Origin: Poseidonibacter ostreae
GTDB lineage: Bacteria; Campylobacterota; Campylobacteria; Campylobacterales; Arcobacteraceae
NCBI RefSeq assembly: GCF_009208055.1
Contig: NZ_WFKI01000001.1
Coordinates: forward strand, 1 to 64,000
Direction of reading: 5' to 3'
Length of the DNA stretch: 64,000 bases
Shown: positions 26,596 through 34,549 of the stretch, piece by piece
How the letters are laid out: every line of letters begins with the position of its first letter
Position numbering within the stretch: position 1 is the stretch's first letter
Translations under genes and position numbers: made by a program
The notes under the pieces: model-generated
The model's input: the letters and a program-made list of their open reading frames with translations, nothing else
Told to the model about the DNA's origin: nothing
Database searches by the model: none

Positions 26596-29133
26596 TTATG
26601 CTTCCTTTAATAATCCAAAAAATTGAACAGAATTATTATCAATATTTAAAGATCTAGTTCCTCTATTTCTTGCAATCTTATAATATTCAATAAATTCACT
26701 ACTACTATAATATTCTAAATGATTGCTAGTAATATTTATATTGTTTTTTGCTTTTAAAAGTGCAACTGAACCATCTGTTATTGTATCTTTAGGTAAAAAT
26801 GTTGCTCTTGGATTATATGTTAAGTTTGGGATAAGTACAATATTATTTTGATTTAAATACTTTGATACAACAAAGCTATCTATTTCATCAATAAAACAAT
26901 CATAATTGTCTATATTTTTAATACTATTGTTAGCAATATTTCTTGATTTTAAAACTCTTATATTCCCACTATTTAAAGTATGTTTTTTTGTAATTTGTCT
27001 ATCTCTAAAACTTTCAAAAATATCAAGTTCCATTTTATTTACAATAGTATCAAAAAAATTATTTCTATAAATTAACCAATATGGAAAATCTTTTGAGAAT
27101 ATGTAGTCTTTATTTTGGTAAAAGATAGTATTTGTTATATAACTTTCAATTTTTATCTTTTCAAATTTTTCTATTTTGTAAGTATCTAATAAAAAGCTTA
27201 TTGTTTCAATTTTTACACCTTTAAAAGCTTTTTCACCATAATCAGTAATTGAGTGTAAATTTTTCTTTTCTAATATTTCTCTTGTTTGATTGAATTCTGG
27301 AGAATTAATCAAGCTTTTTGGAACTATTAAGGATACATATTTGGATATTTTTATAGACTTCTCGATAAAAAATGAAAATAAATTATTTGTATTTTTATTA
27401 TCACAATCTAATTTATATTTATCTAGTAAAAATTTATTATTTATTACTTTTCCATAAGGGGGATTACCAACTACTAAATCATATTGATATTTATTTTCCC
27501 ATAGTAAAAAATCTGTATTAATAAAATTAATAGTAAAGTTTTTTGGTATTTTAGTCTTAGTTAATAGTATTTTTAATGTATCTAATGAATTATTGTCAAT
27601 ATCAATAATATCTAAAATAACATTTTGAATATTATCATATTTTTTAAATAATAAAGGTAAAAAATTTCCTATACCAACTGATGGTTCAAGTATTCTTATA
27701 CTTTTTTTATTTTTAAATGTAGGAAGTTTATTTATTACATTGTGTACAATATCTTCCCTAGTAAAATATGCTTTTGTCTCAGTTCTTTTTATATTTGAAA
27801 GTTCAGCAATATTATAAAGCGTATTCAAATCATATTTATGATTATTGTTAATAATAAAATTTTGTAAATTATTTATATCTTGTAAAGTATATTCTTGAAT
27901 AATTTTTTCACATTCATTAATTGATAAGACTTTATGTTTTAAAACTTTTTTTACATTTTGAGCTATTTGTTCAAAAATTATAGTTGGAACTGCTTCACCA
28001 ATGCAATGTCTTATATTTAATTCATCTTGTTTTAAATATTTCTTTTTTTCTTCATGTGATAAATTATTAAGTGTGTTAAAATCTATATTTGACCATTTGA
28101 ATTCAGATGATATTGTCATCATCCTCATTAATTCTCTAATACTAAATACTCTATTGTCTGAGGGATGTATAGTACTTTGACTAGCTAAAATATCATTTCT
28201 TGTATGAATACAAGGAGCTTCTCTATCCCAGTACCATCTTGAATACTTATCACCATTTTTATTCTTATTAAAAACAATTTCACCATCAATTATTTTATGA
28301 GGTATTCTTGTTGGTTCTATATTATCAAAAGCTGATTGTCCCTCTTTTATATTTTCTATCCAAGACAACATTTTAGTATCAAAATTTCTATAAGAATGAT
28401 AAATATCATTATCAGATATTTCACCCATTATTTTTAATGATGGTAAATCACCAATTAATGATTTTAGTTTTTTAGCTTTTTGTTGTTTTGGAAATAGTTG
28501 ATAAGGGCTTATATTAACTAGGTCCTTTCTAGTACCAATTACAAGCGTTCTTGTTCTACTTGATTGCGAACCGTACTCTTTAAAGTTAACTACTTTTGAG
28601 AGTATATTATAGTTTCCACCAAGATTTAACTCTATAGATTCTTCGATTGGCTTATCAATATTATCAGTATCTGTACAAATTGTATTTAAAAATGCTCTTA
28701 CATTTTCAAATACAAAAAATTTTGGTTTTATTTTTGAAACTATCTTAATTGATTCTACAACTAATGAATTTCTTTTTGTTTCATTATTTTTTTTATGATT
28801 TGCAACAGACATACCTTGACAAGGTGGGGTTGCAATTAAAATATCTAAATCTTTTATATTATTGTTATCTAACTCTTTATAAATTCTATCTTGAATTTCT
28901 TGAGTTGATAAATCACCTTGAATATAACCACTATCAAATTCACACTTATTATTGTATTGTTGTATTTTAATTCTTTTTTCTAAATATTCATTAGTGGCTA
29001 TACACTTAAAGCCTTGTTGTTTAAATCCATAACAACCAATTCCCGCACTACTGAAAAGTGAAATATATGTTAAAGCTTTTATATCTTTTCCTTGTGATTT
29101 ATTTATAAAATCAAATAAACTTGGTGTTTTCAT
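26596..29133 (-). CDS. Cassette 5a: fused m5C and m6A DNA methyltransferase
   Basis: About 845 residues from ATG 29133, chosen because GGGGAAG lies before it. The first 400 residues form a C5-cytosine methyltransferase: FSSAGIGCYGFKQQGF binds SAM, ATPPCQGMS holds the catalytic Cys, then FVFENV, and a late QST...RVFSIREL target-region end. The second half is an N6-adenine class I methyltransferase: ILEPSVGIGNFLPLLF (motif I) and LVVGNPPYG (motif IV NPPY). One polypeptide would therefore modify two bases. Followed with no gap by the HNH gene. Confidence 0.88.
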   Translation of the reverse strand: MKTPSLFDFINKSQGKDIKALTYISLFSSAGIGCYGFKQQGFKCIATNEYLEKRIKIQQYNNKCEFDSGYIQGDLSTQEIQDRIYKELDNNNIKDLDILIATPPCQGMSVANHKKNNETKRNSLVVESIKIVSKIKPKFFVFENVRAFLNTICTDTDNIDKPIEESIELNLGGNYNILSKVVNFKEYGSQSSRTRTLVIGTRKDLVNISPYQLFPKQQKAKKLKSLIGDLPSLKIMGEISDNDIYHSYRNFDTKMLSWIENIKEGQSAFDNIEPTRIPHKIIDGEIVFNKNKNGDKYSRWYWDREAPCIHTRNDILASQSTIHPSDNRVFSIRELMRMMTISSEFKWSNIDFNTLNNLSHEEKKKYLKQDELNIRHCIGEAVPTIIFEQIAQNVKKVLKHKVLSINECEKIIQEYTLQDINNLQNFIINNNHKYDLNTLYNIAELSNIKRTETKAYFTREDIVHNVINKLPTFKNKKSIRILEPSVGIGNFLPLLFKKYDNIQNVILDIIDIDNNSLDTLKILLTKTKIPKNFTINFINTDFLLWENKYQYDLVVGNPPYGKVINNKFLLDKYKLDCDNKNTNNLFSFFIEKSIKISKYVSLIVPKSLINSPEFNQTREILEKKNLHSITDYGEKAFKGVKIETISFLLDTYKIEKFEKIKIESYITNTIFYQNKDYIFSKDFPYWLIYRNNFFDTIVNKMELDIFESFRDRQITKKHTLNSGNIRVLKSRNIANNSIKNIDNYDCFIDEIDSFVVSKYLNQNNIVLIPNLTYNPRATFLPKDTITDGSVALLKAKNNINITSNHLEYYSSSEFIEYYKIARNRGTRSLNIDNNSVQFFGLLKEA

Positions 29134-29296
29134 TATACTTCCCCATCTTTTGAAAAAGTATAGCAATAAATTTTAAGTTTCTTTAAAAGTATGTCATTTT
29201 GCAATGTTATTTATAAATTATATATTGAATATCTATTTTATCTAAAGTTAACTATTATTTTTATAATTTGATATTTTAGAAGTATTTACTTTTTTC

Positions 29297-29350
29297 AGAT
29301 AACGGTTGACTTCAGTGACGCTATGCGTTCACTGCTAGGTCTTGTTAGGT
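29297..29350 (-). other. attC site of cassette 4 (helicase)
   Basis: A compact 54-bp attC bounded by AGATAAC (29297-29303) and GTTAGGT (29344-29350). TCAGTGA and TCACTG arms flank CGCTATGCG. R'' (ACCTAAC on minus) is the complement of the cassette's own 5' core GTTAGGT at 31951-31957. Confidence 0.88.
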
Positions 29351-29357
29351 TTTTAAC

Positions 29358-31925
29358 TTATTCATTACTTTTAAAATAATCATATGCTGATATTTTTTTA
29401 ATTGTTTCGACTAACATTTTAGGACTTAATTTATTACTAATGTAGCTATCTTTTGTATCTACTCTCCAAAATAAATCACCTTCATTGGAAAATTCATTTC
29501 GTCTTGTTCTTAATACACTTAGAATAGTTGTTGTCCATGACCTAAAATCATCTAACGTCCATAGATATACATCTTTTAAATGAGGGAATGCTCCTTTATG
29601 TGCCTTTTTAACAGCAGTTATTAAAACTTTTATAATCTCTATGTCTTTAGAAACAGACAGATTCTCTTTAATCCAATTATCATGTGTTGTGGCTTGTCTT
29701 GCTTTAGTGGCACTAAAGTATTCTGCAGTTCCTTCTGAATGATCTTCAAATACTATACATAAGTTATCACTTAATATCCACCAAGGATCGGGAGAAGCAT
29801 CATCTTCTATATTGCCTGCTTCAAATCCAATTAGTGCTCCTAGTCTCTTTTGTGCTTCTTCAAATTTTTTAGCATCTTCGTTCATAATTCCTTCAAGAAT
29901 AAACTGTTCTTCTTTATCATATTTTCTATTACTCGTTAAACCAAATTTTTTGATTTCTTTTTCAAATTTTTCTACAACAGAGTTTAAATCACTTTCATCA
30001 ATAACATCTTCTGATTTTATTCCTGAACTTTTAGCTAATGTAACCATCCACTTCAAGGATGGAGCAGCTTTCATAGCATTTGTAAAAAATTCTGATGCTA
30101 AATCTGCATTATCGGCTAATAGAGCAGACGCTCCTGCTAAATAGTTCCAAAGTGCTCTGTATCCTTTTAGATTAGTGTCAGTTAATTCTTTTAGTGCATT
30201 TCGTGCCTCATCAGTAGCACCACTATAATCTGTTTGCCACATTTTATATTGATATTCTATCTCATACTTTACACTGTTTTGTAAATTTTTTATATATGCG
30301 GGTTCTTCTTTATTCAATTCATCTCTCAATGAAATAATTTCTTTATCGGCTTCAAACCAATCATCTGTTTGTCCAGAAAAATCATTAATATTTTCAATAA
30401 AATCTTGTAAAGTCATATCTTTTGATTGGTCGATACCAAATTCAAGCTCAGCTTGTAATTCAGGATGTAACAACTTTCTTTTCCTATCTGGAAGTAAGTA
30501 AGATACAAGTTTTTCCCCTAATACAATTACCGATGAATAATCAGTAGGTGAACGAGTACATCTTCCCATAGCTTGAACAACTCTAGTTAATATTCTTTCG
30601 TTTAATAACTCATTTGCAGCCATACGGTTTACTAAAAATTTCTCTTGTAAATTTGTTGATGTAGGTAAATCAGAAATTATTAATGTTCTTGCTTCATCTT
30701 CAGCAAAGTCGATACCATCATATCTATTTGCAATAATTGCTACTGCATGTTCTTTTGATAAAAATGTTTCTTTAGACTCTTCAATGTCACTAGCATCAAA
30801 AGTTTCATATTTGATTTTTTCATCTATAAATTTTTTAAATATTTCTGATGAAGTAAAATCTTTAGTTAAAACAACAGACCTTCCTGAAGATTTAATAGTG
30901 TCTTCCAAAAACAATTCGACATCATCGCTATCTAGTGACCTCTCTGGAAATAGGAAGAATCTTCTTCCAATACCTTGTTTATCCCAACCATCAGGGATAG
31001 GTAGTCTAAATATATTACTCATTCCTGTTAATCTTTCTAAATCACCACCATTACCAAGTGTTGCGGACATATAAATTCTTTGTTTAGCATTTGAAAAAGG
31101 TTCATGTGATTTTGTTGGAGGAATAATTGGTCTTATTAAAATTTGATTTGTACTAATATAACATTGACAAGCTATCAAATTATTTTTTATTGTTTGCCAA
31201 GGATATTGCATTTCATTCTGAACACAATATGTATCTAATAATGAAGAAATATCATCTACTAGTTTACTAAAAACAGTTATAGGTAATTTATCGTTCCATT
31301 CTTCGTAGTTATTTTCACCAACCATTCTGTCGTAATCTATTTTTGGAATATAGTCTTTAATCAAATTTGCAAATGCTATAAATAAAGTTTTTGAATACTC
31401 AGCATTCTTGTTGATTTCTAATGACCACAATGTGCTAATATAATTTTCTGAAGAATGTGCATCATCCAATATAATAATATCAGCATCTTTAAAGTATGGA
31501 TTAGTATTAAACAAGGCACTATACGATGTAATAGCTATTTTATCAGCACTTTCATAATCTGATTTTATTGAGATAGGATAATCTCTAATTCTACCAACAA
31601 ATTTTGCAACTTTTAATCCATATTGATTTTCTGCTTGTTCTGCTACTTGATGTACTAATTGATTTGTAGGGCAAACATATATAACTTTCTCTTTAAACTT
31701 TTGTCGTCGCCATTCAGCTAATATTAAACCTACAAGAGTTTTTCCACTACCTGTAGGTAATTGCAAGGCTACATCAGATTTGTCTAAAGCTTTTTCTAAG
31801 TATCTTCTCCACATGTCTGCTTGATGAGAGAATGGGGCTTTGATTTTTTTGCTTCTTAAGTCATGAAGTAAAGCTTCTGGTGTTTCTATTGTAACTTGGC
31901 TAACACGATTCTTTTTAAATGCCAT
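29358..31925 (-). CDS. Cassette 4: DEAD/DEAH helicase with nuclease-like C-terminus
   Basis: An 855-residue protein. The SF2 helicase core has LQLPTGSGKTLVGLIL (motif I), IIILDDAHSSEN (motif II as DDAH), MSATLG (motif III) and QAMGRCTRSP (motif VI). After about residue 500 comes a long helical middle section. Near residue 725, DPWWILSDNLCIVFEDHSEGT followed by SATKARQATTHDNW has the spacing of a PD-(D/E)XK-type core, but the final Lys is replaced by His, so that part is only a suggestion. It is a single-gene cassette, and a phage-defence role is plausible. AAGGAAGCAC precedes the ATG. Confidence 0.75.
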   Translation of the reverse strand: MAFKKNRVSQVTIETPEALLHDLRSKKIKAPFSHQADMWRRYLEKALDKSDVALQLPTGSGKTLVGLILAEWRRQKFKEKVIYVCPTNQLVHQVAEQAENQYGLKVAKFVGRIRDYPISIKSDYESADKIAITSYSALFNTNPYFKDADIIILDDAHSSENYISTLWSLEINKNAEYSKTLFIAFANLIKDYIPKIDYDRMVGENNYEEWNDKLPITVFSKLVDDISSLLDTYCVQNEMQYPWQTIKNNLIACQCYISTNQILIRPIIPPTKSHEPFSNAKQRIYMSATLGNGGDLERLTGMSNIFRLPIPDGWDKQGIGRRFFLFPERSLDSDDVELFLEDTIKSSGRSVVLTKDFTSSEIFKKFIDEKIKYETFDASDIEESKETFLSKEHAVAIIANRYDGIDFAEDEARTLIISDLPTSTNLQEKFLVNRMAANELLNERILTRVVQAMGRCTRSPTDYSSVIVLGEKLVSYLLPDRKRKLLHPELQAELEFGIDQSKDMTLQDFIENINDFSGQTDDWFEADKEIISLRDELNKEEPAYIKNLQNSVKYEIEYQYKMWQTDYSGATDEARNALKELTDTNLKGYRALWNYLAGASALLADNADLASEFFTNAMKAAPSLKWMVTLAKSSGIKSEDVIDESDLNSVVEKFEKEIKKFGLTSNRKYDKEEQFILEGIMNEDAKKFEEAQKRLGALIGFEAGNIEDDASPDPWWILSDNLCIVFEDHSEGTAEYFSATKARQATTHDNWIKENLSVSKDIEIIKVLITAVKKAHKGAFPHLKDVYLWTLDDFRSWTTTILSVLRTRRNEFSNEGDLFWRVDTKDSYISNKLSPKMLVETIKKISAYDYFKSNE

Positions 31926-31950
31926 GTGCTTCCTTATTATTTCTTTTGTA

Positions 31951-32083
31951 ACCTAACGTCTAAATTGAAGAACGATGACCCCTCAATATGTTTGCTGATT
32001 TTTTTTATAACCACTATATTAAAGCTAATTAGGCTTAAATACTCGCAGGGGTCACTCGTTCTTCTTCCAATGATTTGTTAGAT
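31951..32083 (-). other. attC site of cassette 3 (trypsin-like)
   Basis: A 133-bp attC bounded by ACCTAAC (31951-31957) and GTTAGAT (32077-32083). Its arms include GAACGATGACCCC and GGGGTCACTCGTTC around a long loop. The 3' end of the protease ORF (from 32083 to 32035) lies inside this attC. Confidence 0.85.
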
Positions 32084-32745
32084 GTTTTTATTACATGATA
32101 TATCCATCTAGCAGAAATAAAATACTTTTCTCTAATCATCATTCCTACAAAACAATAGTTAATTTGACTATTAACTTTTTTTAATCCAAAGACTGGTGAA
32201 CCACTTAATCCATTTAAATATTCTTTTGTATCTTCTGCTGTTTCTAAACTATAACAATATGTATATGGACTTTTAGTTATATTAATAGCTTCAATTATCA
32301 TTCTTTGAGCATTTACCTTTTTCTCTTCATAGTCTATTCCATTTATTTTTGAGGGAAACCCATAAATAATAAATTCTGTATATGATGTTGCTTCCAATAG
32401 ACTGTTATCTATTTTATAAAAACTTGTTTTTATAAAATCTTTATTTAGCTTCTTTTTCTCTATATGTATAATTGCAAGGTCAAATTTATCAGTATCATCT
32501 ATTTCACTAGAATAGCTTAACTCATGTATGATATTTATTGGTAAGAAGGTATCACTACCTAATATATAAGGTACTAAAATATTCTTATTTTCAAAGTTGT
32601 CCAGAACATGTTGTGCAGTAATTATTAGATATTCATTTTCATATTCTATTCCAAAACAACTTCCTAATAGTCCATAAGGGTAGTCACAAGATTTTGTATC
32701 AAATAATACTGGTCTAGTGTAAATACCAAGATCTTTAATTGTCAT
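32035..32745 (-). CDS. Cassette 3: trypsin-like serine protease
   Basis: About 236 residues from ATG 32745, chosen because AAGGAAAG sits just before it and because the upstream in-frame stretch to 32799 lies inside the attC of cassette 2. The triad pattern is visible: LIITAQHVLDNF (His), FDLAIIHI (Asp) and GLSGSPVFGL (Ser). No signal peptide is seen, so it acts in the cytoplasm. Its last 16 or so residues are encoded by attC. Small cytoplasmic trypsin-like proteins recur in anti-phage islands, which supports but does not prove a defence role. Confidence 0.7.
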   Translation of the reverse strand: MTIKDLGIYTRPVLFDTKSCDYPYGLLGSCFGIEYENEYLIITAQHVLDNFENKNILVPYILGSDTFLPINIIHELSYSSEIDDTDKFDLAIIHIEKKKLNKDFIKTSFYKIDNSLLEATSYTEFIIYGFPSKINGIDYEEKKVNAQRMIIEAINITKSPYTYCYSLETAEDTKEYLNGLSGSPVFGLKKVNSQINYCFVGMMIREKYFISARWIYHVIKTSNKSLEEERVTPASI

Positions 32746-32757
32746 AACTTTCCTTTT

Positions 32758-32826
32758 ATCTAACGTTTGAGTTGAGAAATATTTGAGCCGCAGGTTCAAA
32801 TATTTCTCTCCAATGATTTGTTAGCT
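32758..32826 (-). other. attC site of cassette 2 (Abi-like)
   Basis: A 69-bp site bounded by ATCTAAC (32758-32764) and GTTAGCT (32820-32826). The inner arms GAGAAATATTTGA and TCAAATATTTCTC form a strong hairpin around GCCGCAGG. R'' AGCTAAC matches the cassette's own 5' core GTTAGCT at 33756-33762. Confidence 0.9.
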
Positions 32827-32828
32827 TT

Positions 32829-33740
32829 TTATGTTAGCTGTTGCTCATGTTCTACTAAAAACAATAAATTAGTTGCAGTTAAATGCAACATATAACTTGT
32901 AATTTCAGCCGTAACTTGAATTGGTTGAACCCCTTGACCATGTCCAGAATTTTTATTTCGTATTGTTGGAACTCCACTTTCAAATAATTGTTGGAGTGAT
33001 GAAAATTGTGTTTGTAAATATGTCGGAATCAAATTATTATCAAAACATATTTTTATTAATTTTTTTGATGTGTCATTTTGATTATATGTCCAATTATGCT
33101 TATCACAAATTGTTTTCATTGTACTTTCAAATGATTTAAGGCATTCATTTAAACACTCTTTATATCTTTTATGTCGATAGTGTTCATGAGCTTTTAAAAA
33201 CTCTTCATTAGCCCCTTTGTATAAAGAATTATTTAATATTTTTAAAGTTGGTTTTACAACTTCTGAATGAATAAATTTAGAGTCTACTTTAATTGCTTCA
33301 CCTGATTCAAATGAATATCCGATAGCATTTTCTTTAAACCTTTCATTAAGTTCAATGATCGCATCATCAATCATTTTACTATAAGTAACATGGTCTTTAT
33401 ACTTTTCTTTTAATACAAGATAAAAGTATCTGTAAAATAATTCAATTATATCTAGTGCTTTTTGATAATCCTTAGTGTTTAATAAAAAATCAAATATTGC
33501 TTCTTCATTATTTTGTGCATATTCTTTTAATGTAAAGACACCATATTCTTTACATAATATTTTATGAATCTCTAAGTAAATATTATCTTTACTATAATGT
33601 TCTGTATCAATTACTTCTCTAAAAATGTGAATTGCTTGAACTTTTAAATTGGATGGAATACTTTCATATTCATATACATCAACAGTATCGTTATCTAATT
33701 TTTTTTGTCTTTTTGAAAATATATTAAAAACACCAAGCAT
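32829..33740 (-). CDS. Cassette 2: abortive-infection-like (STM4504/CBY_0614-type) protein
   Basis: A 303-residue cytoplasmic protein. The C-terminal third has the Abi-C/HEPN-like pattern: AHEHYRHKRYKECLNECLKSFESTMKTIC, then TIRNKNSGHGQG, and an end helix of LHLTATNLLFLVEHE. This resembles abortive-infection C-terminal and STM4504-type proteins, which are often linked to phage defence. The N-terminal 150 residues are helical and unrecognised. It starts at the ATG (33740) after AAAGGATATTG. I judged the similarity by eye, so the call is tentative. Confidence 0.55.
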   Translation of the reverse strand: MLGVFNIFSKRQKKLDNDTVDVYEYESIPSNLKVQAIHIFREVIDTEHYSKDNIYLEIHKILCKEYGVFTLKEYAQNNEEAIFDFLLNTKDYQKALDIIELFYRYFYLVLKEKYKDHVTYSKMIDDAIIELNERFKENAIGYSFESGEAIKVDSKFIHSEVVKPTLKILNNSLYKGANEEFLKAHEHYRHKRYKECLNECLKSFESTMKTICDKHNWTYNQNDTSKKLIKICFDNNLIPTYLQTQFSSLQQLFESGVPTIRNKNSGHGQGVQPIQVTAEITSYMLHLTATNLLFLVEHEQQLT

Positions 33741-33755
33741 CAATATCCTTTTTTA

Positions 33756-33885
33756 AGCTAACGACCGACTTAAGGGACAATGACCCTCAGACAGTTTGAT
33801 GATTTCTTTTATAACCACTACATTTTAGCTAGTAGAGACTTAAAAATTTCGTGGGTCACTTGTTCCTTTCTAGGTTTTGTTATAC
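33756..33885 (-). other. attC site of cassette 1 (tautomerase)
   Basis: A 130-bp site bounded by AGCTAAC (33756-33762) and GTTATAC (33879-33885). Arms include AGGGACAATGACCC and GGGTCACTTGTTCCTT. R'' GTATAAC is the complement of the attI-side core GTTATAC at 34289-34295. Confidence 0.88.
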
Positions 33886-34269
33886 TCCTACTTTATAGTT
33901 CAATTGTATTTCATCCCCTGTCATACCTCTAAATCCCCAATTTGAAGCTTTGCTTTCAATAATACAAATTTCTATATCATTTACTGATATATCTAAATAT
34001 TTATTTATATTTTCAAATAAAGATTTTATCAAATTCTTTTTTGTTTCAGTTTCTCTACCTTCCATCATCATTATTTCTATAATAATATATTGATGACTTT
34101 TATCATCTGGAAATATCATATCATCTTTTTCTAATGATATAAATCTATGATATTTTTTATCTTTTGGAAATGATAATACTTCAACTATTGTTGAATGTAT
34201 TGTTTCTGATAATTTTAGTTTAATATTATCAAGGTTCTCTTTTAATCCATAAATTTTTACTTGCGACAT
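33880..34269 (-). CDS. Cassette 1: tautomerase family protein
   Basis: A 129-residue protein of the Tautomerase_2-like family: FPKDKKYHRFISLEKDDMIFP, then IIIEIMMMEGRETETKKNLIKSLF (the GRxxExK segment) and KASNWGFRGMTGDEI at the end. The catalytic proline after Met, used by 4-OT, is not at position 2 in this branch. These small enzymes are common integron cassettes. It is the first cassette next to attI and so is the most strongly expressed if a Pc promoter acts. AAAAAGG precedes the ATG. Confidence 0.7.
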   Translation of the reverse strand: MSQVKIYGLKENLDNIKLKLSETIHSTIVEVLSFPKDKKYHRFISLEKDDMIFPDDKSHQYIIIEIMMMEGRETETKKNLIKSLFENINKYLDISVNDIEICIIESKASNWGFRGMTGDEIQLNYKVGV

Positions 34270-34274
34270 AGAGT

Positions 34275-34360
34275 ATGTTCCTTTTTGAGTATAACTATTT
34301 ATTCAAGGAACATTATATCCCAATTAATATTTAAATACATTATTAAAAGACATAAAAAGT
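34275..34360 (-). other. attI and recombination junction with cassette 1
   Basis: The junction core is GTATAAC on the plus strand (34289-34295), the complement of the cassette 1 R''. It is bracketed by the perfect inverted repeat ATGTTCCTT (34275-34283) and AAGGAACAT (34305-34313). The stretch from about 34296 towards intI has no ORF and is AT-rich, as expected of attI; exact integrase-binding boundaries cannot be read. Confidence 0.6.
34312..34317 (-). promoter_or_regulatory. Candidate cassette promoter (Pc) -10 box
   Basis: On the minus strand, TATAAT (perfect -10) occurs inside attI, 43 nt upstream of the cassette 1 start. There is no good -35 box, which is common in Campylobacterota promoters. 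This is the position where integrons place their Pc promoter. Confidence 0.5.
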
Positions 34361-34549
34361 GTTCCTTTAATAATATTTTTTATTACAAAATGTAATGTAT
34401 TTAAAAAAATACTAACTTTTATACTATTATCCTTAAATATAAAATGTCCTTTTACCTCCATATTAAGAGATAACAGGACAAAGTGTTCCGTTATTTGTCA
34501 CATATCTTAGTATAAGGACATTATCTCCCTTAAGAAAAAGGTTTTTATT

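Noticed and set aside
29167..29296. A further small gene between the methyltransferase and attC
   Set aside because: AT-rich with stops in all frames; nothing supports a gene, so it is the 5' leader of cassette 5.
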